Shown piece after piece: positions 23,500 to 32,590 of a stretch of 43,649 nt of DNA. Position numbers and translations under genes: made by a program. The stretch's first letter is position 1. Each line of letters opens with the position of its first letter. Origin of the DNA: Brotonthovivens sp045629925 (lineage in GTDB: Bacteria > Bacillota > Clostridia > Lachnospirales > Lachnospiraceae); NCBI GenBank assembly GCA_045629925.1, contig JAZQSD010000135.1:1-43649 (forward strand), in the 5' to 3' direction. Below the pieces are notes generated by a model. That model was not told where the DNA came from, did not search any database, and saw only the letters and a list, made by a program, of their open reading frames with translations.

Positions 23500-24384
23500 A
23501 TGGAAAAACGTATTCAGGACTATATTCTGTATTTGCGGGATGTTAAGAAAACATCTAAAAATACAGAACTTTCTTATGCAAGAGACTTGAAAAAACTGAA
23601 TATTTTCTGCGCAGATTTAGGAATTATGTCAGCCAGTGATGTGACGGATGATGTGATTGCCAAGTACGTTGCTCATATGAATGAGGAGGGTATGAAGCCT
23701 ACCACAATTTCCCGTAATATTGCATCTGCAAAAGCCTTCTTTGGATATTTAGTGGAACAAGGTTATGTTAACCATAACCCTGTAATGGCTACAAAGGCTC
23801 CTAAGATTGAGAAGAAGATGCCTGAGATACTTACGATGGATGAGACTGCAAAGTTGCTAGATCAGCCATCTAAAGACAATGCAAAGGGACTTAGAGACAG
23901 AGCCATGTTAGAGCTTCTGTATGCGACTGGTATCCGTGTAAGCGAGTTAATTTCATTAAGGGTTTCGGACCTGAATATGAAATCAGAATATATGGTATGC
24001 AGAGACAGTAATAAAGAGCGCGTGATTCCTTTTGGAACGGTAGCAAAAGATGCAGTGAAGACATATCTTAAAAAAGGTCGTCCTGCTATGGTTCAGGATG
24101 AAAGTATTGAACTTTTATTTACAAACTGTTCTGGACAGCCAATGAGCAGACAGGGATTTTGGAAACTGATCAAAGGATATGGGAAAAAAGCTGGAATTCA
24201 GATTGAGTTGACTCCACATACATTGCGCCATTCTTTTGCAGCTCATATGGTAAGCAATGGTGCAGATCTTCATTCTGTTCAGGAAATGCTTGGACATTCT
24301 GATATTTCAACAACACAGATCTATGCACAGATGAGTCATTCAAAACTTCAGCAGGAGTACAAGAAGGCGCATCCTAGAGGATAA
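23500..24384 (+). CDS. xerD: Site-specific tyrosine recombinase XerD
   Basis: A 294-residue tyrosine recombinase with an N-terminal SAM-like core-binding domain (about 1-90) and a catalytic domain. The full catalytic set is visible: Arg146 (GIRVSEL), Lys172, His240 and Arg243 (HTLRHSFA), His266 (LGH) and Tyr275 (IYAQ). Length and the spoIIM-xerD neighbourhood indicate the housekeeping XerD that resolves chromosome dimers at dif, not a phage integrase. ATG 23500 is the only sensible start although its ribosome site is weak. Confidence 0.93.
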   Translation: MEKRIQDYILYLRDVKKTSKNTELSYARDLKKLNIFCADLGIMSASDVTDDVIAKYVAHMNEEGMKPTTISRNIASAKAFFGYLVEQGYVNHNPVMATKAPKIEKKMPEILTMDETAKLLDQPSKDNAKGLRDRAMLELLYATGIRVSELISLRVSDLNMKSEYMVCRDSNKERVIPFGTVAKDAVKTYLKKGRPAMVQDESIELLFTNCSGQPMSRQGFWKLIKGYGKKAGIQIELTPHTLRHSFAAHMVSNGADLHSVQEMLGHSDISTTQIYAQMSHSKLQQEYKKAHPRG

Positions 24385-24416
24385 CATCTATAAGAATTAA
24401 AGATAAACAAAAAATT

Positions 24417-24447
24417 AAGGAACAATCGAAATGATTGTTCCTTTTTT
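24417..24447. terminator. Bidirectional terminator between xerD and the DAHP synthase gene
   Basis: AAGGAACAATC / GATTGTTCCTT around a GAAAT loop has a T run on the right and an A-rich flank on the left. It can end both the rightward xerD transcript and the leftward aroE-DAHP synthase transcript. Confidence 0.88.
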
Positions 24448-24451
24448 GATG

Positions 24452-25480
24452 CTATACATTTTCTGCGATGTAATAAAGCAGTTCTTCAGACTCTTTCCAA
24501 CCAAGACATGGATCTGTGATAGATTTTCCGTAAATGTGTTCTCCGATTTTTTGATTACCGCTTTCAATGTAACTTTCAATCATAATACCTTTGACTAAAG
24601 ATTTGATTTGTGGATTAATTGTGCGGTTGTGTAGGATTTCTTTTGTAATACGAATCTGCTCCATATATTGTTTGCTTGAGTTGGAATGGTTAGTATCAAC
24701 GATGCAAGCTGGATTTACCAGATCCATCTGGTCATACATTTCAATCAAACGTACAAGATCTTCGTAATGATAGTTTGGTCTATTAATTCCAAATTGGTTA
24801 ACGGAACCTCGGAGTACCACATGAGCCAAAGGATTGCCGTCAGTCTGAACTTCGTAACCACGGTAGACAAACTGGTGAGACTGTTGTGCAGCATACACTG
24901 AATTCAACATAACGGAAAAGTCTCCACTAGTTGGGTTTTTCATGCCGGATGGCACGTTGAAACCACTTACTGTTAAACGATGATGCTGATCTTCCACGGA
25001 ACGGGCGCCAATGGCAACATAAGAGAGAAGATCGTCAATATATAAAAAGTTTTCTGGATATAACATTTCATCAGCGGCAGTAAGACCGGATTCTTTTATT
25101 GCGCGAATCTGCATTTTTCGCATGGCAATCATTCCGGCTACCATGTCTGGTTTCTTTTCAGGATCAGGCTGAGAAGCGATTCCTTTATAACCAGCGCCTG
25201 TTGTACGAGGCTTGTTCGTGTAGATTCGTGGAATGATTAGCAGTTTATCTTTTGTTTTTTCTTGAATAGGAACAAGTCTGTTGATATAGTCACAGACAGA
25301 ATCTTCGTTGTCAGCAGAACAAGGTCCAATAATTACAATGAATTTGTCGGAATTTCCAGTAAAAACATCTGCAATTTCTTGATCTCTTTTCGCTTTTAAT
25401 TCCTTTAATTCCTGAGAAAGAGGATATTCCGCTTTGATCTGATCAGGTGTAGGAAGTTCTCTGATAAATTTGAAGCTCAT
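24452..25480 (-). CDS. aroF: 3-deoxy-7-phosphoheptulonate (DAHP) synthase, class I AroFGH type
   Basis: A 342-residue DAHP synthase that joins phosphoenolpyruvate and erythrose 4-phosphate, the first step of the shikimate pathway. It has the class I pattern of E. coli AroF/G/H: N-terminal LPTPDQIKAEYPLS, then IIGPCSADNEDS, IPRIYTNKPRTTGAGYKG, NPTSGDFSVML and the C-terminal GKSITDPCLGWKESE. The symbol could equally be aroG or aroH; feedback specificity cannot be read here. The ATG is preceded by AAGGAGA, which overlaps the aroE stop, so the two are one leftward operon. Confidence 0.93.
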   Translation of the reverse strand: MSFKFIRELPTPDQIKAEYPLSQELKELKAKRDQEIADVFTGNSDKFIVIIGPCSADNEDSVCDYINRLVPIQEKTKDKLLIIPRIYTNKPRTTGAGYKGIASQPDPEKKPDMVAGMIAMRKMQIRAIKESGLTAADEMLYPENFLYIDDLLSYVAIGARSVEDQHHRLTVSGFNVPSGMKNPTSGDFSVMLNSVYAAQQSHQFVYRGYEVQTDGNPLAHVVLRGSVNQFGINRPNYHYEDLVRLIEMYDQMDLVNPACIVDTNHSNSSKQYMEQIRITKEILHNRTINPQIKSLVKGIMIESYIESGNQKIGEHIYGKSITDPCLGWKESEELLYYIAENV

Positions 25481-25491
25481 AATAAATCTCC

Positions 25492-26358
25492 TTAAGCTTT
25501 AAAAAATTTGTCTTTTATAATCTGAACCGGCATGTTTTTGCCTGTCCAACAGTGGAATGAGGCTGCACCCTGATAAAGCAGCATATACATTCCGTTGAAT
25601 GTTTGACAGCCATTTGAGGAGGCCATCTTGAGAAGTTTAGTTTGTCGTGGATTATAGATAATATCAGAGACAACTAAATCTGGATGAAGAAGACGGCAGT
25701 CTTTAATCGGACTGGTGGATTCGTCAGGTGACATGCCCACGTTAGTTGCATTGGTCAAAATATAGCTATCTTCCAGGCTATTCTTTAACTGATTCAAATC
25801 TTCTATGTCATAAACGTTAACTTTGCAGTCGGTTGAATTTGAAACTAGTGATGCAAAGTGTTCTGTTTGTTCATATGCGTCTTTGCGATATCTTCTATAA
25901 ATGTCGATACTTGCTACACCATCGAGAGCAGCCTGAGCAATGATAGCAGTTGCGGCGCCACCAGCCCCCAAAATCGTCATCTTTTTGCCTTTTAGATCAT
26001 GACCTGCATCAAGGCATGAGTGCATATAACCGATACCATCTGTAGTGTGACCGATAAAGTGTCCATCTTTGTTAATAACAGTATTGCAAGCACCGGCAAG
26101 TCTTGCAGCTGGTGTCAATTCATCTACCAGATCCAACATAGCCACTTTATGAGGCATTGTTATATTAAAACCACTGATACCAATGGATTTTAAACCATTC
26201 ACGGCAGATTTAAGCTGGTCAGGTTTTACGTCAAATGCGAGATAAGTATAGTCTAAGTTCAAAATGCGAAATGCTTCATTGTGCATAGCGGGAGAGATAC
26301 TGTGTTCTACAGGACTTCCGATTAATCCAGTAAGTTTTGTTTTGCCACTTATATCCAT
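25492..26358 (-). CDS. aroE: Shikimate dehydrogenase
   Basis: A 288-residue NADP(H)-dependent enzyme reducing 3-dehydroshikimate to shikimate. Substrate-binding motifs SPVEHSISPAMHN near residue 16 and FNITMPHK with the catalytic Lys are present, followed by the nucleotide loop LGAGGAATA and the C-terminal GMYMLLYQGAASF. It is the first gene of the leftward aro operon, 11 nt before the DAHP synthase gene, and is divergent from aroD. Confidence 0.95.
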   Translation of the reverse strand: MDISGKTKLTGLIGSPVEHSISPAMHNEAFRILNLDYTYLAFDVKPDQLKSAVNGLKSIGISGFNITMPHKVAMLDLVDELTPAARLAGACNTVINKDGHFIGHTTDGIGYMHSCLDAGHDLKGKKMTILGAGGAATAIIAQAALDGVASIDIYRRYRKDAYEQTEHFASLVSNSTDCKVNVYDIEDLNQLKNSLEDSYILTNATNVGMSPDESTSPIKDCRLLHPDLVVSDIIYNPRQTKLLKMASSNGCQTFNGMYMLLYQGAASFHCWTGKNMPVQIIKDKFFKA

Positions 26359-26398
26359 ATCGTTAGATCGTACCTTTCACAACAAAATGGTTTTCGAC

Positions 26399-26427
26399 AT
26401 AATAGCCTCTTTGTTTTTGAAAGTCAA
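26399..26427 (-). promoter_or_regulatory. Leftward promoter of aroE
   Basis: On the - strand, TTGACT (26427-26422) and TATTAT (26404-26399) are 17 bp apart, a near-consensus promoter about 40 nt before the aroE start. Confidence 0.75.
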
Positions 26428-26431
26428 TGAC

Positions 26432-26460
26432 TTGCACCTTTTTTTTATGTAGGATATACT
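26432..26460 (+). promoter_or_regulatory. Rightward promoter of aroD
   Basis: TTGCAC (26432-26437), 17 bp, TATACT (26455-26460). It stands back to back with the aroE promoter; the two -35 boxes are only 4 bp apart. The palindrome GTCAATGAC (26423-26431) fills the gap. Confidence 0.72.
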
Positions 26461-26491
26461 GTAGTTTAGTACAGAAAAAAGAGGGATTATT

Positions 26492-27256
26492 ATGCGAGTT
26501 TTCAATATAAAGGGTATCACATTTGGGGAAGGAAGACCAGTTATTTGTATACCTGTTGTAAAAAATAAAAAAGAAGAGATCATTGCAAAGATAAAAGAGC
26601 TTGTTGAACACGGCGCACAGATGATTGAGTGGAGAGCAGACGCCTTTGAGGATGTTGATCAGCCAAACCTTGTTGCGGAAGTGCTAGAACAGGTTAGACC
26701 GTATCTTGAAAAGACTGTATTTTTGTTTACTTTCCGTACAAAAAAGCAGGGTGGATGTAGGGAATTGGATGAGAAAAAGATTCTGTATCTTAACGAACTT
26801 GCATCTAAATCAGGTGTGATTGATATGTTGGACTTAGAGTTCTTCGAAGCAACAAGACCAGAAAAAGAAATCCGACGATTTAAAAAGATGGGGGTAAAGG
26901 TTATTGCTTCTCATCATGATTTTGATGGAACACCAGATGAACGAATCCTTCACATGCTTATGGACCAGATGGAAGCGGGTGGCGCGGATGTTGCAAAGCT
27001 GGCTATGATGCCTAACAACTACGATGACGTTGTGCGAATGATTAAGTTGACGAACGATACACGCGATCATTATCCTGATCTTCCAATAGTAACTATGTCA
27101 ATGGGACCATTGGGGGTCATTACTAGAATTTGCGGTGGAGTTTTTGGCTCTTGTATTACGTTCTGTGCGGATGGAGAAGTGTCAGCTCCTGGACAAATGC
27201 AGGCGGAAAAAGCAGATAAAATTTTGGAATGGCTTCATGAATGCATGACAGAATAG
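26492..27256 (+). CDS. aroD: 3-dehydroquinate dehydratase, type I
   Basis: A 254-residue type I dehydroquinase forming 3-dehydroshikimate through a Schiff base. The N-terminal EWRADAFEDV, the catalytic His in IASHHDFDGT and the Schiff-base Lys in ADVAKLAMMP are present, with the C-terminal SAPGQMQAE. ATG 26492 follows GAGGGA. It probably shares a transcript with aroK, 34 nt downstream. Confidence 0.96.
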   Translation: MRVFNIKGITFGEGRPVICIPVVKNKKEEIIAKIKELVEHGAQMIEWRADAFEDVDQPNLVAEVLEQVRPYLEKTVFLFTFRTKKQGGCRELDEKKILYLNELASKSGVIDMLDLEFFEATRPEKEIRRFKKMGVKVIASHHDFDGTPDERILHMLMDQMEAGGADVAKLAMMPNNYDDVVRMIKLTNDTRDHYPDLPIVTMSMGPLGVITRICGGVFGSCITFCADGEVSAPGQMQAEKADKILEWLHECMTE

Positions 27257-27290
27257 AGAAAATTTTAAGAAATTTTTTATAAGGTTTTTA

Positions 27291-27800
27291 ATGAAAAGAC
27301 ATATTTATTTGATAGGATTTATGGGTACAGGCAAAAGTACTGTATCAAAAGAACTGCATAAGAAGTTGCGTTGGACAGAATATGATATGGACCAATGGAT
27401 AGAGCAGGAACAAAAGATGCAGATAAAGGACATTTTTGAACAGTTTGGGGAAGCATTCTTTAGAGCGCTTGAAACAAAATGTCTGCAGGATTTGGCGCAA
27501 ACAGATGCCTCTATTATTTCATGTGGTGGCGGAACTGTTTTGCGAGAAGAGAATGTGGATATAATGAGAAAAAGCGGGGCTATAGTACTTTTGACAGCAT
27601 CCCCAGAGACTGTTTTTAATAGGGTAAAAAACTCATCAAACCGTCCGATTCTCAATGGGAATATGAGTGTATCTTACATTGAACAGTTGATGGAGCGAAG
27701 ACAAGATGCGTATGCAAAAGCCAGTGATTTTTCTGTTTCCACAGATGGAAAAACACCGATTGAAATAGCTGATGAAATATGCCGGATCTTAGATGTGTAA
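27291..27800 (+). CDS. aroK: Shikimate kinase
   Basis: A 169-residue kinase phosphorylating shikimate at O3. Walker A GFMGTGKST (residues 9-17), the shikimate-binding Asp in YDMDQWIE, the Arg in FFRALE, GGGTVLR, and the lid SSNRPIL are visible. ATG 27291 has a modest AAGG site. The T-rich tract after the stop has no clear stem. Confidence 0.95.
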   Translation: MKRHIYLIGFMGTGKSTVSKELHKKLRWTEYDMDQWIEQEQKMQIKDIFEQFGEAFFRALETKCLQDLAQTDASIISCGGGTVLREENVDIMRKSGAIVLLTASPETVFNRVKNSSNRPILNGNMSVSYIEQLMERRQDAYAKASDFSVSTDGKTPIEIADEICRILDV

Positions 27801-27813
27801 AAGGAAAAATTTT

Positions 27814-27842
27814 TTGATTTTTTCAATGTGTTATGGTACAAT
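27814..27842 (+). promoter_or_regulatory. Promoter of tRNA-Arg
   Basis: TTGATT (27814-27819), 17 bp, TACAAT (27837-27842), with a TGn extension before the -10. It starts just after the aroK stop and lies 35 nt before the tRNA. Confidence 0.75.
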
Positions 27843-27876
27843 AATTTGCACTGTATTTTTAGGGAATACACGATTT

Positions 27877-27948
27877 GCAACCGTAGTCTAACGGATAGAA
27901 CACAGGACTCCGACTCCTGTAATGTGGGTTCGATTCCCGCCGGTTGCG
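27877..27948 (+). tRNA. tRNA-Arg (anticodon CCG)
   Basis: Acceptor GCAACCG (27877-27883) / CGGTTGC (27941-27947). The anticodon arm is CAGGA / TCCTG around the loop CTCCGAC, with CCG at 27910-27912 reading codon CGG. The T arm is GTGGG-TTCGATT-CCCGC. The D stem GTCT/GAAC has one C-A mismatch. CCA is not encoded. Confidence 0.95.
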
Positions 27949-27975
27949 TTATCATTTGTAATGGAGGGACATCTA

Positions 27976-29637
27976 TTGGATAACGAAATGAAAAATAATG
28001 TAAAAGTAAATATTGATGATATCCCTGATCTTAATATGGATGTATTAGATGAGATTTCTGCAGAGGAAACAGAACTTTTCCAGGAAGAACTGAGTCTTTC
28101 AATGGAACAGTCTGTTACAGAAGAAACTGTTGCTGTACAGACAGAAGAAGCACCACTTCCTGAGATTGATATGGAAGTGATTGATTTTATTTTCGATGAA
28201 TCAGATAAAAAAGTGCAGCTTTTTGAGGAAGAAGAGTTTGATGCAGACGCATTGGCTATATTTGATCAGGATAACAGAGCTGATTATGTTCAGGATTATG
28301 ATGAAAGCGAAGATGATGACCTTGTGTTCGTTGATGCAATCTCTGTTCGTGACAGACGTAAGCTCAATAACATTCAATTTAATGATCAGCCATCCTACGA
28401 TGACATTGATCAGATGAAGACAAAGAGACGTTCCCATGATGAATTTGAAGTAAAAAAAGAGCGTTCTATTGCTTTTACTAAAAGAAATATTGTTTTTATC
28501 GGCATTGGTATTTTAATTCTTTTGGTGATTATCGGCGCTATTTCTGTTGGGATTAAGAAGTTCAAAGCAAATCACTCAGATCTTCCATCTGTATCAGAAG
28601 ACGGTGATGTATACCAGGTTGAAAATCAGAAAGAAATAGAAGAATTCATGACAGAGTATTTTAATGCCCTTGCAGATCATGATACTTATGTTTTGAAAGA
28701 AGTTCTTTCACCGGTTTATGACAACGAAATGAAGTATAATGGCATCTTTAGTGATTATGTAGATGCATATGATAACCTTATCTGCTATGCAAAAGACGGG
28801 CTTAAAGAAGGCGATTACATTGTTGCAGTATACTATGAGATGAAATATGCCAAAGTCCTTCAGACTGCTCCGGGAATGCAGTTCTTCTATGTGGAGACTG
28901 ATCAGGATGGTGAGCTTTACATCAATAATGTGTATGGTCAGCATAATCTTACCTATAGAGAGTCAGAGACAGATCCAAGTATTGAGAATCTGATCGCATC
29001 TTATCAGGGTGAGGCGGATATGTCATCTCTGATTCAGCAGGTACAGACAAAATATGACGAAGCCATCAATTCTAACAATAATCTGAAAGAAATGATTGAT
29101 GTTACAATTCCAGGTGCATTAGAGGATTGGTATGCAGAAATGGGCGAATTTTTGGAGGAACCAGAAGAGCCAGTTGTAGATGATCCTGTGGAAGATGATA
29201 CAGAAGAACCTGTTCAGCCAGAGAATACAGGTGTTTCTGAAGCAAGCGGTACAGTTTACGCTACAGATCTTGTTAACATTCGTAAAGAACCTAGCACAGA
29301 TGCAGATGTATTATTGCCTGCAACTTTTGGTATGAAACTTAAGAGAGTGGGAACTACTGATAATGGATGGACAAAGGTTAAAACAGGTGACACTGTTGGC
29401 TATATTAAGTCCGAATTTGTGTCAGAAAGCAAACCTACTCCATCAGCAGGTGTGGTTATTACATTGAAAGAAAGTCTTAACCTTCGTGCTGCTAAGGATG
29501 AAACATCTGATTTAATCAACACAGTTCCAGAAGGAACATCTGTAAAAGTGTTAGAACCAGACTCTAACGGCTGGACTAAAGTTGATTACAACGGAGTAAC
29601 AGGTTATATTCGTACAGATTTATTAACAGCGAATTAG
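27976..29637 (+). CDS. Membrane-anchored protein with two SH3b domains
   Basis: A 553-residue protein of unusual layout. An acidic, low-complexity N-terminal part (about 1-165) precedes one membrane helix (about 171-193). An outer segment (about 205-390, including EFMTEYFNALADHD) lies before an acidic proline-rich linker (about 392-422) and two C-terminal bacterial SH3 repeats (about 425-483 and 492-551; both with VNIR/LNLR and GWTKV-GYI). SH3b domains commonly bind cell-wall peptides. Topology should be N-in with SH3b outside. Start is TTG 27976, 8 nt after GGAGG (27963-27967); the frame also runs back into the tRNA, which cannot be coding. Exact role unknown. Confidence 0.85.
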   Translation: MDNEMKNNVKVNIDDIPDLNMDVLDEISAEETELFQEELSLSMEQSVTEETVAVQTEEAPLPEIDMEVIDFIFDESDKKVQLFEEEEFDADALAIFDQDNRADYVQDYDESEDDDLVFVDAISVRDRRKLNNIQFNDQPSYDDIDQMKTKRRSHDEFEVKKERSIAFTKRNIVFIGIGILILLVIIGAISVGIKKFKANHSDLPSVSEDGDVYQVENQKEIEEFMTEYFNALADHDTYVLKEVLSPVYDNEMKYNGIFSDYVDAYDNLICYAKDGLKEGDYIVAVYYEMKYAKVLQTAPGMQFFYVETDQDGELYINNVYGQHNLTYRESETDPSIENLIASYQGEADMSSLIQQVQTKYDEAINSNNNLKEMIDVTIPGALEDWYAEMGEFLEEPEEPVVDDPVEDDTEEPVQPENTGVSEASGTVYATDLVNIRKEPSTDADVLLPATFGMKLKRVGTTDNGWTKVKTGDTVGYIKSEFVSESKPTPSAGVVITLKESLNLRAAKDETSDLINTVPEGTSVKVLEPDSNGWTKVDYNGVTGYIRTDLLTAN

Positions 29638-29650
29638 CATTTTAAAAACA

Positions 29651-29690
29651 ATGTCAGATCAACATGAATAAGTGTTGGTCTGGCATTTTT
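29651..29690 (+). terminator. Intrinsic terminator after the SH3b gene
   Basis: A 14-bp stem with two G-U pairs (29651-29664 with 29673-29686), followed by a T run. Confidence 0.88.
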
Positions 29691-29722
29691 CGCAAAGGAA
29701 GCATATAAGTAGGAGTCAGATA

Positions 29723-30475
29723 ATGAAAGAATATCCAGAAGAAGGAATTCGAATAAATAAATATTTAAGCGAAGCAGGAGTGTGTTCTCGACGAGAAGCT
29801 GACAGACAGGTGGAGGCGGGAAATATTCTGATTGATGGGAAGATCGCTGTTATGGGTGACCGTATTTTCCCGGGACAGAAAGTCGTTTATTGTGGAAAAG
29901 AAGTTTCTTTGGAAGAAGAAAAGATTCTGCTTGTTATGCATAAACCGGTGGGTATCGTATGCACGGCTGAGAAACGGGAAAAAAACAATATTATTGATTT
30001 TATCAATTATCCAAAAAGAGTTTACCCGATTGGACGACTGGACAAAGATTCAGAAGGATTGATTTTGTTAACAAATCAGGGAGAGCTAGTCAACAAGATC
30101 ATGAGGGCTGGTAATCGTCATGAAAAAGAATATATTGTAGATGTAGACAAGGATATTACAACAGAATTTATCACAGGACTTTCAGATGGAGTGTATCTGG
30201 AAGAATTGGAAGTCACTACTCGTAAGTGCAAAGTGACTAAAATTTCTAAACGCAAATTTAAAATCATTTTGACACAGGGGTATAACCGTCAGATTCGTCG
30301 TATGTGTCAGGCCTTTGGATATCGTGTTACAAGACTTCAGCGCACAAGGATCATGAATATACAATTAGGCGACATTAAGAAGGGCAGCTATCGACATGCC
30401 ACACCTAAAGAATGGGCAGATTTAATGGAACTAACAAAACATTCTTCCCAGACAACTGTAATAGAGGAGCAATAA
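29723..30475 (+). CDS. 23S rRNA pseudouridine synthase, RluF/RluB type
   Basis: A 250-residue RsuA/RluB/E/F-family pseudouridine synthase. An N-terminal S4 RNA-binding domain (RINKYLSEAGVCSRREADR) precedes the catalytic domain with the active-site Asp in GRLDKDSEGL and the later GYNRQIRRMCQAFGYRV. The overall pattern suits RluF (23S U2604), but RluB-type specificity cannot be excluded. ATG 29723 follows AGGAG (29711-29715). It lies 3 nt before ligA and probably shares its transcript. Confidence 0.9.
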   Translation: MKEYPEEGIRINKYLSEAGVCSRREADRQVEAGNILIDGKIAVMGDRIFPGQKVVYCGKEVSLEEEKILLVMHKPVGIVCTAEKREKNNIIDFINYPKRVYPIGRLDKDSEGLILLTNQGELVNKIMRAGNRHEKEYIVDVDKDITTEFITGLSDGVYLEELEVTTRKCKVTKISKRKFKIILTQGYNRQIRRMCQAFGYRVTRLQRTRIMNIQLGDIKKGSYRHATPKEWADLMELTKHSSQTTVIEEQ

Positions 30476-30478
30476 AGA

Positions 30479-32473
30479 ATGGATGCAAAACTTCGATTAG
30501 AAGAATTGAAAAAAATCATAGAATATCACATTGAAAGATATTACAATCAGGATTCTCCAGAAATTACTGACTATGAATATGATATGCTTATGCAAGAATT
30601 AAAAGGCATTGAAAAGGAACACCCAGAATGGATCACCGCTGATTCACCAACCCAAAAAGTAGGAGGGACAGCCAAAAGAACAGTAGGTGTTTTGGTTCCG
30701 CATAATGTACCTATGCTCAGTTTGCAGGATGTGTTTTCAAAAGAGGAAGTTTATGATTTTGTAGAAGAAATGCAACGAAAATTAGATTATCCTGAGTTTG
30801 TGGTTGAGTATAAAATCGATGGTTTATCAATGGGACTGCGTTATCAGGATGGAGAACTGCAGCTGGCTGTAACACGTGGCGATGGTGTTACAGAAGGAGA
30901 AGATGTAACTGCCAATGCAAAAGTTATCAAAGATGTGAAACTAAAATTAAAAAATCCTGTGCCTTATATTGAAGTTCGCGGTGAAGTATATATGAAAAAT
31001 GATGACTTTGATCGTGTAAATCAACAGCAGGAACTTCTAGGGAAAAAGAAATTTGCAAATCCTAGAAATTGCGCGGCAGGAACACTTAGACAGTTAGATC
31101 CAAAAGTGACAAAAGAGCGTGGATTGTCCATGTTTGTGTTTAATATCCAGGATGTGAAAGGAAAAGAATTTAAAAGTCATACAGAAGGATATGAATTTTT
31201 AAAAGAAAATAAAATACCGATCATCGAAGACTATGCAGTGTGCACAAAAGCTGAACAGGTGTGGGATGCAATCTGTAAGATCGGCGAAAACAGAGGAAAT
31301 TTAGGATATGATATTGATGGAGCAGTAGTTAAAATCAATGATTTTGCTCAGCGTGAACAGTTGGGTGCAACATCTAAAGTTCCACGTTGGGCTATAGCCT
31401 ACAAATATCCTCCAGAAGAAAAAGAGAGTAAGATTATTGATATAGAGCTTTCCGTAGGACGAACAGGACGAATTACCCCAACTGCGGTGTTTGAACCTAT
31501 CCGTTTGTGTGGTACAAGCGTATCTAGAGCAACCCTTCATAACCAGGATTTTATTGACGATCTGGATGTGGGGATTGGAGATACAGTTGTTGTCTATAAA
31601 TCAGGAGAAATTATCCCGAAAGTAAAATCTGTCAACAAGTCATTGCGACCGGACGGAGTAGTAAGATTCCAGATTCCAGAGTTTTGTCCGGTTTGTGGCA
31701 CAAAAACAGTAAGAGAGAAAGATACTGCGGATATTCGCTGCACATCTCCAGATTGTCCGGCACAGAAGGAACGTCATATTATTAATTTTGTCGGACGTGA
31801 TGCTATGGACATCAAAGGTTTTGGATCTGTTTATGTGATTGACCTTGTCCGTCTTGGATACATCAATGATATTGCAGATGTGTTTGTTCTTAAAGAACAT
31901 AGAGATGAACTGATTCAGCAGGGGATTATTGGAAAAGAGAAAAATACAGATAAATTGCTTGAGGCCATTGAAAATGCTAAATCAAATGAAGCTTATCAGC
32001 TGATGACAGGATTTGGAATCCCTAACATAGGTAAAGCAGCGGCTAAATCTCTTTTGAAGCACTTTAAGAGTATTCAAGCAGTTGCATCAGCATCAGTGGA
32101 AGAACTGCAGCAAGTAAATGACATTGGTGAAATCAGTGCTAATTATATCCAACAGTTTTTTGCATCAAATGCAGTGAAAGAAATGATTAAACGATTGGAA
32201 GAATACCATGTAAATATGGAACTGGCGGATACATCTGAAGGACAACTTCTTTCCGGTAAAACGATTGTTGTAACAGGTACACTGCCAACGCTGGGAAGAA
32301 AAGAAGCTACAGATCTTATTGAGAAAAATGGTGGAAAAGCTTCTGGATCTGTTTCTAAAAAAACAGATTATGTTCTGGCAGGAGAAAGTGCTGGAAGCAA
32401 ACTGACAAAAGCACAAGAATTAGGCATACCTGTAATTTCGGAAGAAGAGTTTTTCAGAATGATATCAGAATAA
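30479..32473 (+). CDS. ligA: NAD-dependent DNA ligase
   Basis: A 664-residue replicative ligase joining Okazaki fragments. Order of parts: Ia domain, adenylation domain with the nucleophile Lys112 in YKIDG, OB fold, four-cysteine zinc finger (CPVCG then CTSPDCP), helix-hairpin-helix region (TGFGIPNIGKAAAKSLL) and C-terminal BRCT (KTIVVTGTLPTLGRKEA). Length is standard. ATG 30479 follows GAGGAG. Confidence 0.98.
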   Translation: MDAKLRLEELKKIIEYHIERYYNQDSPEITDYEYDMLMQELKGIEKEHPEWITADSPTQKVGGTAKRTVGVLVPHNVPMLSLQDVFSKEEVYDFVEEMQRKLDYPEFVVEYKIDGLSMGLRYQDGELQLAVTRGDGVTEGEDVTANAKVIKDVKLKLKNPVPYIEVRGEVYMKNDDFDRVNQQQELLGKKKFANPRNCAAGTLRQLDPKVTKERGLSMFVFNIQDVKGKEFKSHTEGYEFLKENKIPIIEDYAVCTKAEQVWDAICKIGENRGNLGYDIDGAVVKINDFAQREQLGATSKVPRWAIAYKYPPEEKESKIIDIELSVGRTGRITPTAVFEPIRLCGTSVSRATLHNQDFIDDLDVGIGDTVVVYKSGEIIPKVKSVNKSLRPDGVVRFQIPEFCPVCGTKTVREKDTADIRCTSPDCPAQKERHIINFVGRDAMDIKGFGSVYVIDLVRLGYINDIADVFVLKEHRDELIQQGIIGKEKNTDKLLEAIENAKSNEAYQLMTGFGIPNIGKAAAKSLLKHFKSIQAVASASVEELQQVNDIGEISANYIQQFFASNAVKEMIKRLEEYHVNMELADTSEGQLLSGKTIVVTGTLPTLGRKEATDLIEKNGGKASGSVSKKTDYVLAGESAGSKLTKAQELGIPVISEEEFFRMISE

Positions 32474-32481
32474 AACAAATC

Positions 32482-32510
32482 TTTTCAAACAATGTGAAAT
32501 TTGCTATAAT
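32482..32510 (+). promoter_or_regulatory. Promoter of the Asp23-nusB operon
   Basis: TTTTCA (32482-32487), 17 bp, TATAAT (32505-32510). A small hairpin CGGGA (32518-32522) / TCCCG (32535-32539) would sit at the very 5' end of the transcript. Confidence 0.6.
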
Positions 32511-32590
32511 AAAATATCGGGAGTTTGCAGGATTTCCCGTTTAAAAAGTTAATGAATCGATGTTTGAATAAATAACGAGGAGGTAACATC

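Noticed and set aside
23500..24384. XerD-type recombinase as integrase of a mobile element
   Set aside because: Length, catalytic spacing and the spoIIM neighbour fit the housekeeping enzyme, and no element borders are visible.
27922..27975. Open frame upstream of the SH3b protein that begins inside the tRNA
   Set aside because: The codons coincide with the T arm and acceptor of tRNA-Arg; the ribosome site fits TTG 27976.
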